From positions 1 through 64,000 of the forward strand of contig QHXN01000027.1 of the NCBI GenBank assembly GCA_003222975.1: DNA of 64,000 bases. Reading direction: 5' to 3'. The position numbers and the translations under genes are program-made. A model generated the notes under the pieces. It was not told where the DNA came from, did no database searches, and saw nothing but the letters and a program-made list of their open reading frames with translations. This document shows, in pieces, positions 50,189-57,240 of this stretch. The DNA is from Acidobacteriota bacterium (GTDB lineage Bacteria; Acidobacteriota; Blastocatellia; Pyrinomonadales; Pyrinomonadaceae). Within the stretch, counting starts at the first letter, position 1. Every line of letters starts with the position of its first letter.

Positions 50189-50656
50189 ATGTACTGCCCA
50201 CACTGCGGCACGGAATCAACTCAAGGGTTGAACTACTGCAAACGCTGCGGCGGCAATCTGAATCCTCCGGCGTTGAACGGCACGCAGGAAATCCGTCCCG
50301 TCCTCGCGCCCGGCACGATCTGGGCCGTCGGCGTGACGATGACTCTGCTCGTCATCATCGGCCTGGCTATCTTGTTCGGCGTGATGAGCGACCTCGTCCA
50401 CTTCATCCCGGCAGTCGCCTGTGTCTTCATCATGCTTTTCGGCTCGCTGACCGTCCTCGGCAGCGTCTTCATGCTGACGCGCTTCTGGATGCGCCTGCTC
50501 ACGGGCACGACGAGGCCGAGCGCCGCGCCTCTCACGCCCGCGCGCCACGCGGCGACAGGCGAACTCGGCCCGTCCCGCGTCAGCGCACTGCCCGACGCGC
50601 CCTTCTCCAGCGTCACCGAACACACCACGCGCACGCTGGAACACAGTAAGAAATGA
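50189..50656 (+). CDS. Zinc-ribbon membrane protein
   Basis: A 155-residue protein with an N-terminal zinc ribbon (MYCPHCGTES...YCKRCGGNL, two CxxC pairs at residues 3-20), two membrane helices (about 43-66, WAVGVTMTLLVIIGLAILFG, and 74-97, VACVFIMLFGSLTVLGSVFM) and a Thr/Ala/Pro-rich end. Small zinc-ribbon membrane proteins are common but unassigned; they probably act as local scaffolds or sensors. The last codon and TGA stop lie in palindrome A4. The GGAGG ribosome-binding site about seven bases upstream supports this ATG. Confidence 0.8.
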   Translation: MYCPHCGTESTQGLNYCKRCGGNLNPPALNGTQEIRPVLAPGTIWAVGVTMTLLVIIGLAILFGVMSDLVHFIPAVACVFIMLFGSLTVLGSVFMLTRFWMRLLTGTTRPSAAPLTPARHAATGELGPSRVSALPDAPFSSVTEHTTRTLEHSKK

Positions 50657-50733
50657 TGAATGCGGAATGATGAATGATGAATTGAAGGCAAGCTGTTTCC
50701 TATTCATCATTCATCATTCCGCATTCATCATTT
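50651..50733. repeat. Palindrome family A, copy 4
   Basis: Arms 50651-50682 and 50702-50733 are perfectly complementary over 32 bp with a 19-nt loop that begins TGAAGGCAAGC. The zinc-ribbon stop codon (50654-50656) is inside the left arm. Confidence 0.94.
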
Positions 50734-50886
50734 AGCTTGACCCCCCGCCGCGGGCGCGTCTATCATCCGCCCAAGTTTTCGCTTTCATTCAAGGCTTCGC
50801 GGTCTCCCTGCGCCGCGCGCGCGCGGGAGGCATTCTCTCAAGACCGTTTCGCCGGGTTCGTTTCCGCGCTCCGGCTCCCGCAATCT

Positions 50887-51771
50887 ATGGAGAAACTCGC
50901 CGTCCGACGCGTTGGCGTCCTCGTCAAGCCGAATCAGCCGGAGGCGCTGAAGACCATCTGCCTTTTGGCCGAGTGGTGCGGCGCGCGCGGCCTCGCGCTG
51001 GCGGGCGGCCCCCGCACGGAGCGCGAGCGCATCGAGAAGGAGACCGGCTGCGCCGTCGAGACTTTGGAGCACGCCGAGCTTGTACGCGGCACCGACCTCT
51101 TGGTCGTGCTCGGCGGCGACGGGACGATGATTGCCACCGCGCGCATGGTCGGCGACGCCGAGACGCCCGTCCTCGGCGTCAACTTCGGCACGCTCGGCTA
51201 TCTGGCCGAGTTCACCGTCGAGGACATGCTCCCCGCGCTCGACTCCGTCCTCGCGGGCGCGTACACGATTGACCGCCGTCTCATGCTCGCGGCGGACGTT
51301 TACCGCGCGGGCGAGCGGCTGATGCACGACCGCGTGCTTAACGACGTGGTCATCTCGAAGTCGGCGCTCGCCCGCATCATCGAGATCGAGACGTGGGTGG
51401 ACAAAAAGTTCGTCAACTGCTTCCGCGCCGACGGCCTCATCATCTCGACGCCCACCGGTTCGACGGCCTACAACCTCTCGGCGGGCGGCCCCGTCATCTA
51501 CCCCTCGATGAACGCCGTCGTGATTACGCCCATCTGCCCGCACACGCTCTCGAACCGCCCGCTCGTCGTCCCCGACGACGTGGAGTTCGAGCTTGTCCTG
51601 AAGACGCCGCGCGAGGAGGTCGCGCTCACGCTCGACGGTCAGGTCGGCGTGCCGCTCGAATACGGAGACCGCGTCGTCGTGAGCAAGAGCCGCACCACCT
51701 TCAACCTCATTCAAGCGCACACGCGCAACTACTTCGACGTTCTGCGGAACAAGCTGAAATGGGGGAGGTGA
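50887..51771 (+). CDS. nadK: NAD kinase
   Basis: NAD kinase phosphorylates NAD to NADP. The 294-residue protein from ATG 50887 (MEKLAVRRVGVLVKPNQP) has the family motifs LVVLGGDGTMIATARM (GGDGT, with the catalytic Asp), GVNFGTLGYLAEFTVEDM, and the NAD-binding STPTGSTAYNLSAGGPVIYP, then ITPICPHTLSNRPLVVPD and the C-terminal LDGQVGVPLEYGDRVVV. Length is normal. The frame extends 50 codons upstream without family similarity. GltP-like transporter and zinc-ribbon genes flank it; palindromes A4 and T4 border both ends. Confidence 0.96.
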   Translation: MEKLAVRRVGVLVKPNQPEALKTICLLAEWCGARGLALAGGPRTERERIEKETGCAVETLEHAELVRGTDLLVVLGGDGTMIATARMVGDAETPVLGVNFGTLGYLAEFTVEDMLPALDSVLAGAYTIDRRLMLAADVYRAGERLMHDRVLNDVVISKSALARIIEIETWVDKKFVNCFRADGLIISTPTGSTAYNLSAGGPVIYPSMNAVVITPICPHTLSNRPLVVPDDVEFELVLKTPREEVALTLDGQVGVPLEYGDRVVVSKSRTTFNLIQAHTRNYFDVLRNKLKWGR

Positions 51772-51777
51772 AGAAGT

Positions 51778-51854
51778 CGTGAACCGTGAACCGTAAACCG
51801 TGACAAGGAAAAGACAGGGCTTCTCTTGTCACGGTTTACGGTTCACGGTTCACG
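51778..51854. repeat. Palindrome family T, copy 4 (covariant)
   Basis: Arms 51778-51807 and 51825-51854 are perfectly complementary over 30 bp with a 17-nt loop. Both arms start with CGTGAACC where copies 2 and 3 have CGTAAACC, so the change is present and matched in each arm. It lies between nadK and the symporter gene. Confidence 0.94.
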
Positions 51855-51864
51855 GCCTTTGATT

Positions 51865-53229
51865 ATGGCTGGCGAAAACAAAACGGCGGTCGGGGAGACG
51901 CGGCGCAGGCCGTGGTGGCGTCTGTCGCTGACGGGGTGGATTCTGGTCGGGCTGTTGGCGGGCGGCGTGCTCGGATACGTCCGGCCCGACTGGGGCAACG
52001 CCGTCTTCTTCCTGCGCGACATCTTCCTGAACCTCATCAAGTCGGTCATCGCGCCGCTCGTCTTCTCGACGCTGGTGGTCGGCATCGCGGGCGGCGGCGA
52101 CTTAAAGAAAGTCGGGCGGATGGGCGTGAAGGCGCTCGTCTATTTCGAGGTCGTCACCACGGTCGCACTCTTCATCGGCCTGGGCGTAGTGAACCTGACG
52201 AAGCCGGGCGTCGGCGTCTCTCTCACGGCGACGGGCGGCGCGGCGGTTCAGCAGATTCAGCAGACGCAGCCGCAGACGCTCGTCCAGACGCTCGTCCACA
52301 TCTTCCCCGCCTCCGTCGTGGACGCGATGGTGCGCGGCGACGTTTTGCAGATCGTCGCCTTCTCGGTGCTCTTCGCGATGGCCGTCTCGGCGATGGGCGA
52401 GCGCGGTCGGCCCATACTTCGGGCGTGCGAGAGCCTCTCGCAGATCATGTTTCGGTTCACAGGCTACGTGATGCTGTTCGCGCCCGTCGGCGTCGGCGCG
52501 GCGATGGCGCACACCGTCGCCACGCAGGGCCTCTCCGTGCTCAAGAACCTCGGCCTGCTCATCGGCTCGCTCTACCTGGCGCTCGCCGTCTTCGTCGTCG
52601 TGGTCTTCGGCGCGGTCATACTGCTTGCGCGCGTGCCCGCCCGAAAATTCTTCGAGGCCGTGCGCGAGCCTGCGGCCATCGCGTTCGCGACGACGAGCAG
52701 CGAGTCCGCCCTGCCCAAAGCGATGGAGGCGATGGAGCGTTTGGGCGTGCCGCCGCGCATCGTCGGCTTCGTCATCCCGACGGGCTACAGCTTCAACCTC
52801 GACGGGACGACGCTCTACCTGGCGATGGCCTCGGTCTTCGTCGCGCAGGCCGCCGAGGGGTCGGGCGTGCCGCACATGGGCTTCGGGCAGCAGGTCGTGA
52901 TGATGCTGACGCTGATGCTCACGTCGAAGGGCGTGGCCGGCGTGCCGCGCTCTGCGCTCGTCATCCTGCTGGCGACGCTCGGAACGTTCCTGCCGAACAA
53001 TATCGGCCCCCTCGGAGTCGCCGTCATCTTCGGCGTGGACGAACTGATGGACATGGGGCGCACGTGCGTCAACGTCGTCGGCAACTGCCTGGCGACCGTC
53101 GTCGTGGCGCGCTGGGAGGGCGAGTTCGACGACCGACGCGCCCGCGCCTTCGGGACGCCCGAAGAGGTCGCACTCGACCTGAAGGAGGGCGAGCCGGCCT
53201 TCGCCGAGGCCGCGAGGCTGGGCGACTGA
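51865..53229 (+). CDS. Dicarboxylate/amino acid:cation symporter (DAACS)
   Basis: A 454-residue transporter of the GltP/DctA group (cations with glutamate, aspartate or C4-dicarboxylates). It has eight membrane helices and two re-entrant hairpins: the Ser-rich HP1 region AIAFATTSSESALPKAMEAM, the HP2/TM7 motif IPTGYSFNLDGTTLYLAMAS (residues NLDGT) and the substrate-site TM8 DELMDMGRTCVNVVGNCLA, where Asp-Arg-Thr and Asn set specificity. The Arg in TM8 favours acidic substrates. Start ATG 51865, after palindrome T4; no clear ribosome-binding site. Confidence 0.93.
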   Translation: MAGENKTAVGETRRRPWWRLSLTGWILVGLLAGGVLGYVRPDWGNAVFFLRDIFLNLIKSVIAPLVFSTLVVGIAGGGDLKKVGRMGVKALVYFEVVTTVALFIGLGVVNLTKPGVGVSLTATGGAAVQQIQQTQPQTLVQTLVHIFPASVVDAMVRGDVLQIVAFSVLFAMAVSAMGERGRPILRACESLSQIMFRFTGYVMLFAPVGVGAAMAHTVATQGLSVLKNLGLLIGSLYLALAVFVVVVFGAVILLARVPARKFFEAVREPAAIAFATTSSESALPKAMEAMERLGVPPRIVGFVIPTGYSFNLDGTTLYLAMASVFVAQAAEGSGVPHMGFGQQVVMMLTLMLTSKGVAGVPRSALVILLATLGTFLPNNIGPLGVAVIFGVDELMDMGRTCVNVVGNCLATVVVARWEGEFDDRRARAFGTPEEVALDLKEGEPAFAEAARLGD

Positions 53230-53402
53230 AGCTGTCCTGCGCGCCCCCGCGAAAACAAGTCTTGATACTCCCGTAAAACTTCCGCCAGAAGACTGTCGGA
53301 AGCTAGCCTCTCGCTTTTCAGCGAAGGTGTTAGTGTGCCGTGCGGTCGCGTACATTCGCGCGCGCCGCGCCGCCGGCTTTTCTCGAATCGAGGGCAAACT
53401 GC

Positions 53403-54179
53403 ATGATCCTTCCCATCGGCGACGACAACAGCGAGCGCACGACGACGCCTTACGTCAACTACCTGATCATCGCCCTCAACCTCCTGGTCTTCGTTTTCCT
53501 GCAAGGCGCGGGGTCGAACGACCGCTTCACCTACGCTTGGGCGACCGTCCCCGAAGAGATAGTCACGGGCCGCGACATCACGACGCGCGACCGCGTCGTC
53601 GTGGAGCCTGTGACGCACGAGAGGATGGAGGTTCGGGGCTTGCAGCCGACGCCCGGCTCGGTCTATCTGACGCTCCTGACTTCGATGTTCATGCACGGCG
53701 GCTGGGCGCACATCCTCGGCAACATGCTCTTCCTCTGGATTTTCGGCGACAACATCGAGGACAGGCTCGGACACGCGAGGTATCTCATCTTCTACCTCGT
53801 GTGCGGCGTGATCGCGTCGCTCGCTCAGGTCTTCATGACGGTCGCCTTCAGCGGCGACGCGGCGGGCCTGCTCGTGCCGAGCCTCGGCGCTTCGGGCGCG
53901 ATTTCGGGCGTGCTCGGCGGCTACATACTCCTCTTCCCGCGCAACCAGGTGCGCGTCATCCTGTTCCGCTTCCTGACGACCGTCCCGGCCTACGTCGCGC
54001 TCGGACTGTGGTTCCTGTTCCAGTTCGTTAGCGGCATCGGACTCCTGGGCGGCGACTCGCAGGCGGGCGGCGGCGTGGCCTACGCGGCGCACGTCGGCGG
54101 CTTCATCGCGGGGCTGCTGCTCGTCAAGGTCTTCGCCATCGGACGTGCCGCGCCCGCGCCGCAGTGGAGGCGTTATTGA
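53403..54179 (+). CDS. Rhomboid family intramembrane serine protease
   Basis: A 258-residue membrane protein from ATG 53403 (MILPIGDDNSERTTTPYVNY). Conserved segments are SMFMHGGWAHILGNMLFLWIFGDNIED, the catalytic-Ser loop GASGAISGVLGGY and the catalytic-His helix YAAHVGGFIAGLLL, spaced as in GlpG-type rhomboids. It cleaves other membrane proteins within the bilayer. An unusual insert of about 40 residues (ATVPEEIVTGRDITTRDRV...) lies between TM1 and TM2. The frame upstream of 53403 is not family-like. Substrates are unknown; it is followed by the PA2169-like gene. Confidence 0.93.
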   Translation: MILPIGDDNSERTTTPYVNYLIIALNLLVFVFLQGAGSNDRFTYAWATVPEEIVTGRDITTRDRVVVEPVTHERMEVRGLQPTPGSVYLTLLTSMFMHGGWAHILGNMLFLWIFGDNIEDRLGHARYLIFYLVCGVIASLAQVFMTVAFSGDAAGLLVPSLGASGAISGVLGGYILLFPRNQVRVILFRFLTTVPAYVALGLWFLFQFVSGIGLLGGDSQAGGGVAYAAHVGGFIAGLLLVKVFAIGRAAPAPQWRRY

Positions 54180-54269
54180 AAAGTTTTTCTCAGGGCGGCG
54201 CGCGCCTCGCGTCCGGTTGAAGGCCGAGTCGCCCTCTCTCAAGTGGGTTCAAACAAGGAGGAATACATA

Positions 54270-54725
54270 ATGGCAAGTAACGACGAAGTGATCTCGACTC
54301 TGAACGGCCTGATCGAGACCTGCCGCGACGGGCAGAACGGCTTCCAGACCGCCGCCGAGGGCGTGAAGAACTCGGAGTTGAAGTCGCTCTTTTACAGCTA
54401 CTCGCAGCAGCGTGCGAAGCTCGTCGGCGAGTTGCAGGACGAGGTGCGTCGGCTCGGCGGCGACCCGGAAACCGCGGGCAGCCTCGCCGCCTCGCTCCAC
54501 CGCGGCTGGATGGACATCAAGTCGGCGGTGACGGGCAAGGACGACAACGCGATCATCTCGGAGTGCGAGCGCGGCGAGGACGCGGCGGTCTCGAACTACC
54601 GCGACGCGCTCGGCAAAGACCTGCCCGCCAACGTGCGCTCAATCGTCGAGCGGCAGTTCGCCTCGGTCAAGGAGGCGCACGACCGCATTCGCTCGCTCGA
54701 ACGCGCCAGCGGCGCGGGCGCGTAA
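54270..54725 (+). CDS. PA2169-like four-helix-bundle protein (DUF2383)
   Basis: A 151-residue ferritin-like four-helix-bundle protein. The sequence LNGLIETCRDGQNGFQTAAEG, LFYSYSQQRAKLVGELQDEV, LGGDPETAGSLAASLHRGWM and CERGEDAAVSNYRDALGKDLP matches the DUF2383/PA2169 family. Family members are linked to stress or stationary phase and bind no established metal. ATG 54270 has AGGAGGAA about eight bases upstream. The downstream DUF4142 protein is another four-helix-type protein, so the pair may respond to the same signal. Confidence 0.93.
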   Translation: MASNDEVISTLNGLIETCRDGQNGFQTAAEGVKNSELKSLFYSYSQQRAKLVGELQDEVRRLGGDPETAGSLAASLHRGWMDIKSAVTGKDDNAIISECERGEDAAVSNYRDALGKDLPANVRSIVERQFASVKEAHDRIRSLERASGAGA

Positions 54726-54792
54726 ATTTCGGGGGCCGCTTCACCAGCCCCTCGCTCAATTCCACGGATCAAAAGACGAGGAGGGAAAGGCA

Positions 54793-55602
54793 ATGAAGAA
54801 GATCACACTCAGCGCGGCCCTCATGCTCCTGGCGGCCTGTGCGCTCTTGGCCGCCGCGGCCACTGCGGGCACGGGCGGCATCCAGAACACGAACTCCGGC
54901 AAGACTGAAGGCGGCACGAGTGCCAACGCGAACGCCAAGGCGAACGCCAACGCGAATGCCAAGGCGAACGCGACCCGCGGCTCGGCGAAGATGTCTTCCG
55001 ACACGAAGTTCGCGATGGAGGCGGCGATGGGCGGCATGGCGGAGGTCGAGATGGGCCGCGTGGCCGCGCAGAAGGGCGCGAGCGACGAGGTGCGGCAGTT
55101 CGGCCAGCGCATGGTTGACGACCACTCGAAGGCCAACCAGGACTTGATGCAGGTGGCCTCGGCGAAGGGTCTGTCGCTGCCGACCGCGCTCGACGCCAAG
55201 CACCAGGCCGACATGCAGAAGCTCTCGGCGCTCTCCGGCGACAAGTTCGACAAAGAGTACGTCGGGATGATGATTAAGGATCACAAGGAGGACGTGGCCG
55301 CGTTCCAGAAGGAGTCCGCGGGCGGCGCGGACGCCGACATCAAGTCGTTCGCCGCGCGCACGCTGCCCGTCGTCCAGGATCACCTACAGATGATCCAGCG
55401 CATCCACGACAAGATGGCCCTGCGCAAGAGCGGCAACCTGAAGACGACCACGAACGCCAACGCCGGCGCTGGAATGGGCGCTAACATGAACTCCAACATG
55501 AACTCCAACGCGGGCGGCAACATGAACTCGAACCGGGGCAAGAGCAACAAGAACAAGAACTCGAACACCGGCTCGAACGCGAACTCTAACTCGAACATGT
55601 AA
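54793..55602 (+). CDS. DUF4142 exported protein with Asn-rich tails
   Basis: A 269-residue protein. The signal peptide contains an LLAAC that could be a lipobox, though hydrophobic residues continue after it. Next is an Asn/Ala/Lys repeat (NANAKANANANAKANAT, about 37-55) and a DUF4142 ferritin-like domain (about 63-210: KFAMEAAMGGMAEVEMGRVA, FGQRMVDDHSKANQDL, MIKDHKEDVAAFQKE). The end is Asn/Met/Ser-rich (MNSNMNSNAGGNMNSN), a low-complexity tail. DUF4142 proteins occur in the envelope of soil bacteria with no assigned role. GGAGGGAAAGGCA precedes the ATG. A terminator follows the stop by 45 bases. Confidence 0.9.
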   Translation: MKKITLSAALMLLAACALLAAAATAGTGGIQNTNSGKTEGGTSANANAKANANANAKANATRGSAKMSSDTKFAMEAAMGGMAEVEMGRVAAQKGASDEVRQFGQRMVDDHSKANQDLMQVASAKGLSLPTALDAKHQADMQKLSALSGDKFDKEYVGMMIKDHKEDVAAFQKESAGGADADIKSFAARTLPVVQDHLQMIQRIHDKMALRKSGNLKTTTNANAGAGMGANMNSNMNSNAGGNMNSNRGKSNKNKNSNTGSNANSNSNM

Positions 55603-55647
55603 CAGGGCGGCGCGGTCGCGCCCGGCCTCTCGCTTCGGCTCAAAACG

Positions 55648-55687
55648 AAAAGGCGGTCGCTCTTTGCGGAGCGCCGCCTTTTCTTTT
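55648..55687 (+). terminator. Intrinsic terminator after the DUF4142 gene
   Basis: Stem AAAAGGCGG (55648-55656) and CGCTC (58-62) pair with GAGCG (69-73) and CCGCCTTTT (74-82), one bulged T at 55657 and a TTTGCG loop, followed by CTTTT. This is the clearest classic terminator in the window; it lies between the DUF4142 gene and the convergent haemoglobin gene. Confidence 0.85.
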
Positions 55688-55736
55688 CACGCGGGAGGCC
55701 GGGCGTCACTGAAGAGCCTGGCCTTCGACGCGGCTC

Positions 55737-56207
55737 TCACTTCTTCTCTACGATGTCGCCCTTCAGGCCGCCGACGAAGTCGAGCAACTCCTTCTTCTCG
55801 CGCTCGCCGACCTTGAACTTGTCGAGCGTGGCAACGAGGTCTTTGGCCGCCGCGTTCCACTCATCCTCCGTGATGCCCAAACCCGCGTGCGAGTCCTTCA
55901 TCGTGCGCCCGGTGTAGATGCAGGGGCCGCCCGCCGCCGCGCAGAACTGGTCAACGATGTGCTGGCGGATGCGCTTCTTCGAGTCGGTGCTGTGGCCGAC
56001 GAAGAAGCGCTCGAACTTCTTGTCCGTGATGAGCCGCCCGACGAAGTCGTCCACCACCGCCGCGATGGCGTTGTAGCCGCCGAGCCGCTCGTACAGAGAC
56101 TTCCCCGTCTGGCCGCCCCGCGCATTAGCCGGCAAAGCGCCGCCCCACGCGAGCGCGAGGGCGAGGACGGGGGGCATGATTCTCAAGGCCGTTCGTCGCA
56201 CGTTCAT
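55737..56207 (-). CDS. Secreted group I truncated haemoglobin
   Basis: A 156-residue globin with a signal peptide (MNVRRTALRIMPPVLALALAWGGALPANARGG; cleavage near residues 28-31), which is uncommon in this family. The 2-on-2 globin has the segment SLYERLGGYNAIAAVVDDFV, FERFFVGHSTDSKKRIRQHI, GGPCIYTGRTMKDSHAGLGI (with the proximal His at SHAGLGI) and the G-H helices. Truncated haemoglobins bind O2, NO or peroxide. Here it would act in the periplasm. It converges on the DUF4142 gene and is divergent from queF, with palindrome B2 between. Confidence 0.9.
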   Translation of the reverse strand: MNVRRTALRIMPPVLALALAWGGALPANARGGQTGKSLYERLGGYNAIAAVVDDFVGRLITDKKFERFFVGHSTDSKKRIRQHIVDQFCAAAGGPCIYTGRTMKDSHAGLGITEDEWNAAAKDLVATLDKFKVGEREKKELLDFVGGLKGDIVEKK

Positions 56208-56312
56208 TGTCTCCTCCTGAAAGTTAGCTTGGGGTCGCCGGTGACGCCTGCGGTCGCCGCGCGCTTCACGTCAGAGATATACGAGGCGGGGCGGCGGAAC
56301 GGATTCCTCCCG

Positions 56313-56396
56313 ATTGTGGAGCGGCGGATTGCGGATTGCGGATTGGAAGACCTGCTGCCTTCTTAATCCGCAATCCGCAATCCGCCGCTCCGCAAT
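56313..56396. repeat. Palindrome family B, copy 2
   Basis: Arms 56313-56344 and 56365-56396 are complementary over 32 bp with one mismatch and a 20-nt loop. Units are GCGGATT in three tandem copies. It lies upstream of queF and is divergent from the haemoglobin gene, so here it is 5' of both genes. Confidence 0.92.
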
Positions 56397-56462
56397 TGCT
56401 CCGGTTGATGCCGCGCGCGCGGGTCGGTTAAGATTCGGCGAAGAGTTCAAGGAGTAAACGAG

Positions 56463-56921
56463 ATGCAGACGACCGAGACCAGCCCGCCGCCCGCGAACCA
56501 GCAGGGCCTCGACATACGCTCGACGCCGCGCGAGGAGATGAACCTCCACCCGCTCGACACCTTCCCCTATGAATATGCGGGCCGTGAGATACGCATCCGC
56601 TTCGAGCTGCCGGAGTTCACCTGCGTCTGCCCGTTCTCCGACTTCCCGGACTTCGCGACCTTTCGCATCGAGTACGTCCCTGCGGAGCGCTGCGTCGAAC
56701 TCAAGAGCCTGAAACTTTACATCAACTCGTTCCGCGACGTGAAGATTTTCCACGAGCACGTCGTCAACGTCATCCTCGAAGACTTCGTCGCGGCGTGCGA
56801 CCCCGTGGAAGTCCAGATCGAAGGCGACTTCAACGTCCGCGGCAACGTCAAGACGGTCGTGCGCGCCAGTTACAATAAGGCAGACGGCAGGAGGCAGGGG
56901 CAGGAGGCAGGAAGCGGTTGA
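56463..56921 (+). CDS. queF: PreQ1 synthase QueF
   Basis: QueF reduces the nitrile of preQ0 to preQ1 with NADPH in queuosine synthesis. The 152-residue protein is the short (unimodular) form. Residues include the nucleophilic Cys56 in [16 protein letters not shown], Asp63, and the [14 protein letters not shown] motif, then [15 protein letters not shown], as expected for the family. The last 13 residues ([13 protein letters not shown]) come from palindrome G2. No preQ1 riboswitch is visible upstream. The rest of the queuosine pathway is not in the window. Confidence 0.95.
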   Translation: MQTTETSPPPANQQGLDIRSTPREEMNLHPLDTFPYEYAGREIRIRFELPEFTCVCPFSDFPDFATFRIEYVPAERCVELKSLKLYINSFRDVKIFHEHVVNVILEDFVAACDPVEVQIEGDFNVRGNVKTVVRASYNKADGRRQGQEAGSG

Positions 56922-57002
56922 AGGCCGTTGCGGATTCGTGACTCAAGAACCGATGACGGAGAGTTGCTTTTACTGCCTCCTGCCCCTGCCGTCTGCCTCC
57001 TG
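56879..57002. repeat. Palindrome family G, copy 2
   Basis: The left side (56879-56912) and right side (56969-57002) share a perfect core GGCAGGGGCAGGAGGCAG and differ by placement of one unit. The centre contains GAAGGCCG, similar to other loops. It overlaps the end of queF and the gap before the next gene. Confidence 0.85.
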
Positions 57003-57008
57003 AAAGAT

Positions 57009-57230
57009 ATGGAAATCATCGCCATCACCGTTATCGCCCTGATCGGCTTCTGGCTCTTCTTCTTCGTCTTCAAGCGGCTGCTGCGGATGGCGATCCGTCT
57101 GGCCGTCGTGGGCGCGATCATCTTGGCGCTGCTTGCGGGCGCGGTCGCGTGGTGGTGGTACTCGCCGCTCGACCGCGAGACGAACCGTAACCGCAACGCC
57201 CCGGCGCGGCAGTCGCGACCGGCGCGTTAG
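57009..57230 (+). CDS. Small two-helix membrane protein
   Basis: A 73-residue protein of unknown function from ATG 57009 (MEIIAITVIALIGFWLFFFV). The N-terminal helix (3-21), a basic KRLLRMAIR segment and a second helix (about 31-49, AVVGAIILALLAGAVAWWW) are followed by a short Arg/Asn-rich tail. No family is recognised. It is ten bases upstream of the MFS gene, so probably co-transcribed with it. Frames upstream of 57009 run through palindrome G2. Confidence 0.6.
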   Translation: MEIIAITVIALIGFWLFFFVFKRLLRMAIRLAVVGAIILALLAGAVAWWWYSPLDRETNRNRNAPARQSRPAR

Positions 57231-57240
57231 AGGTCTCTAG

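Noticed and set aside
56396-56462. preQ1 riboswitch before queF
   Set aside because: The short leader has no preQ1-I/II consensus elements that I can identify.
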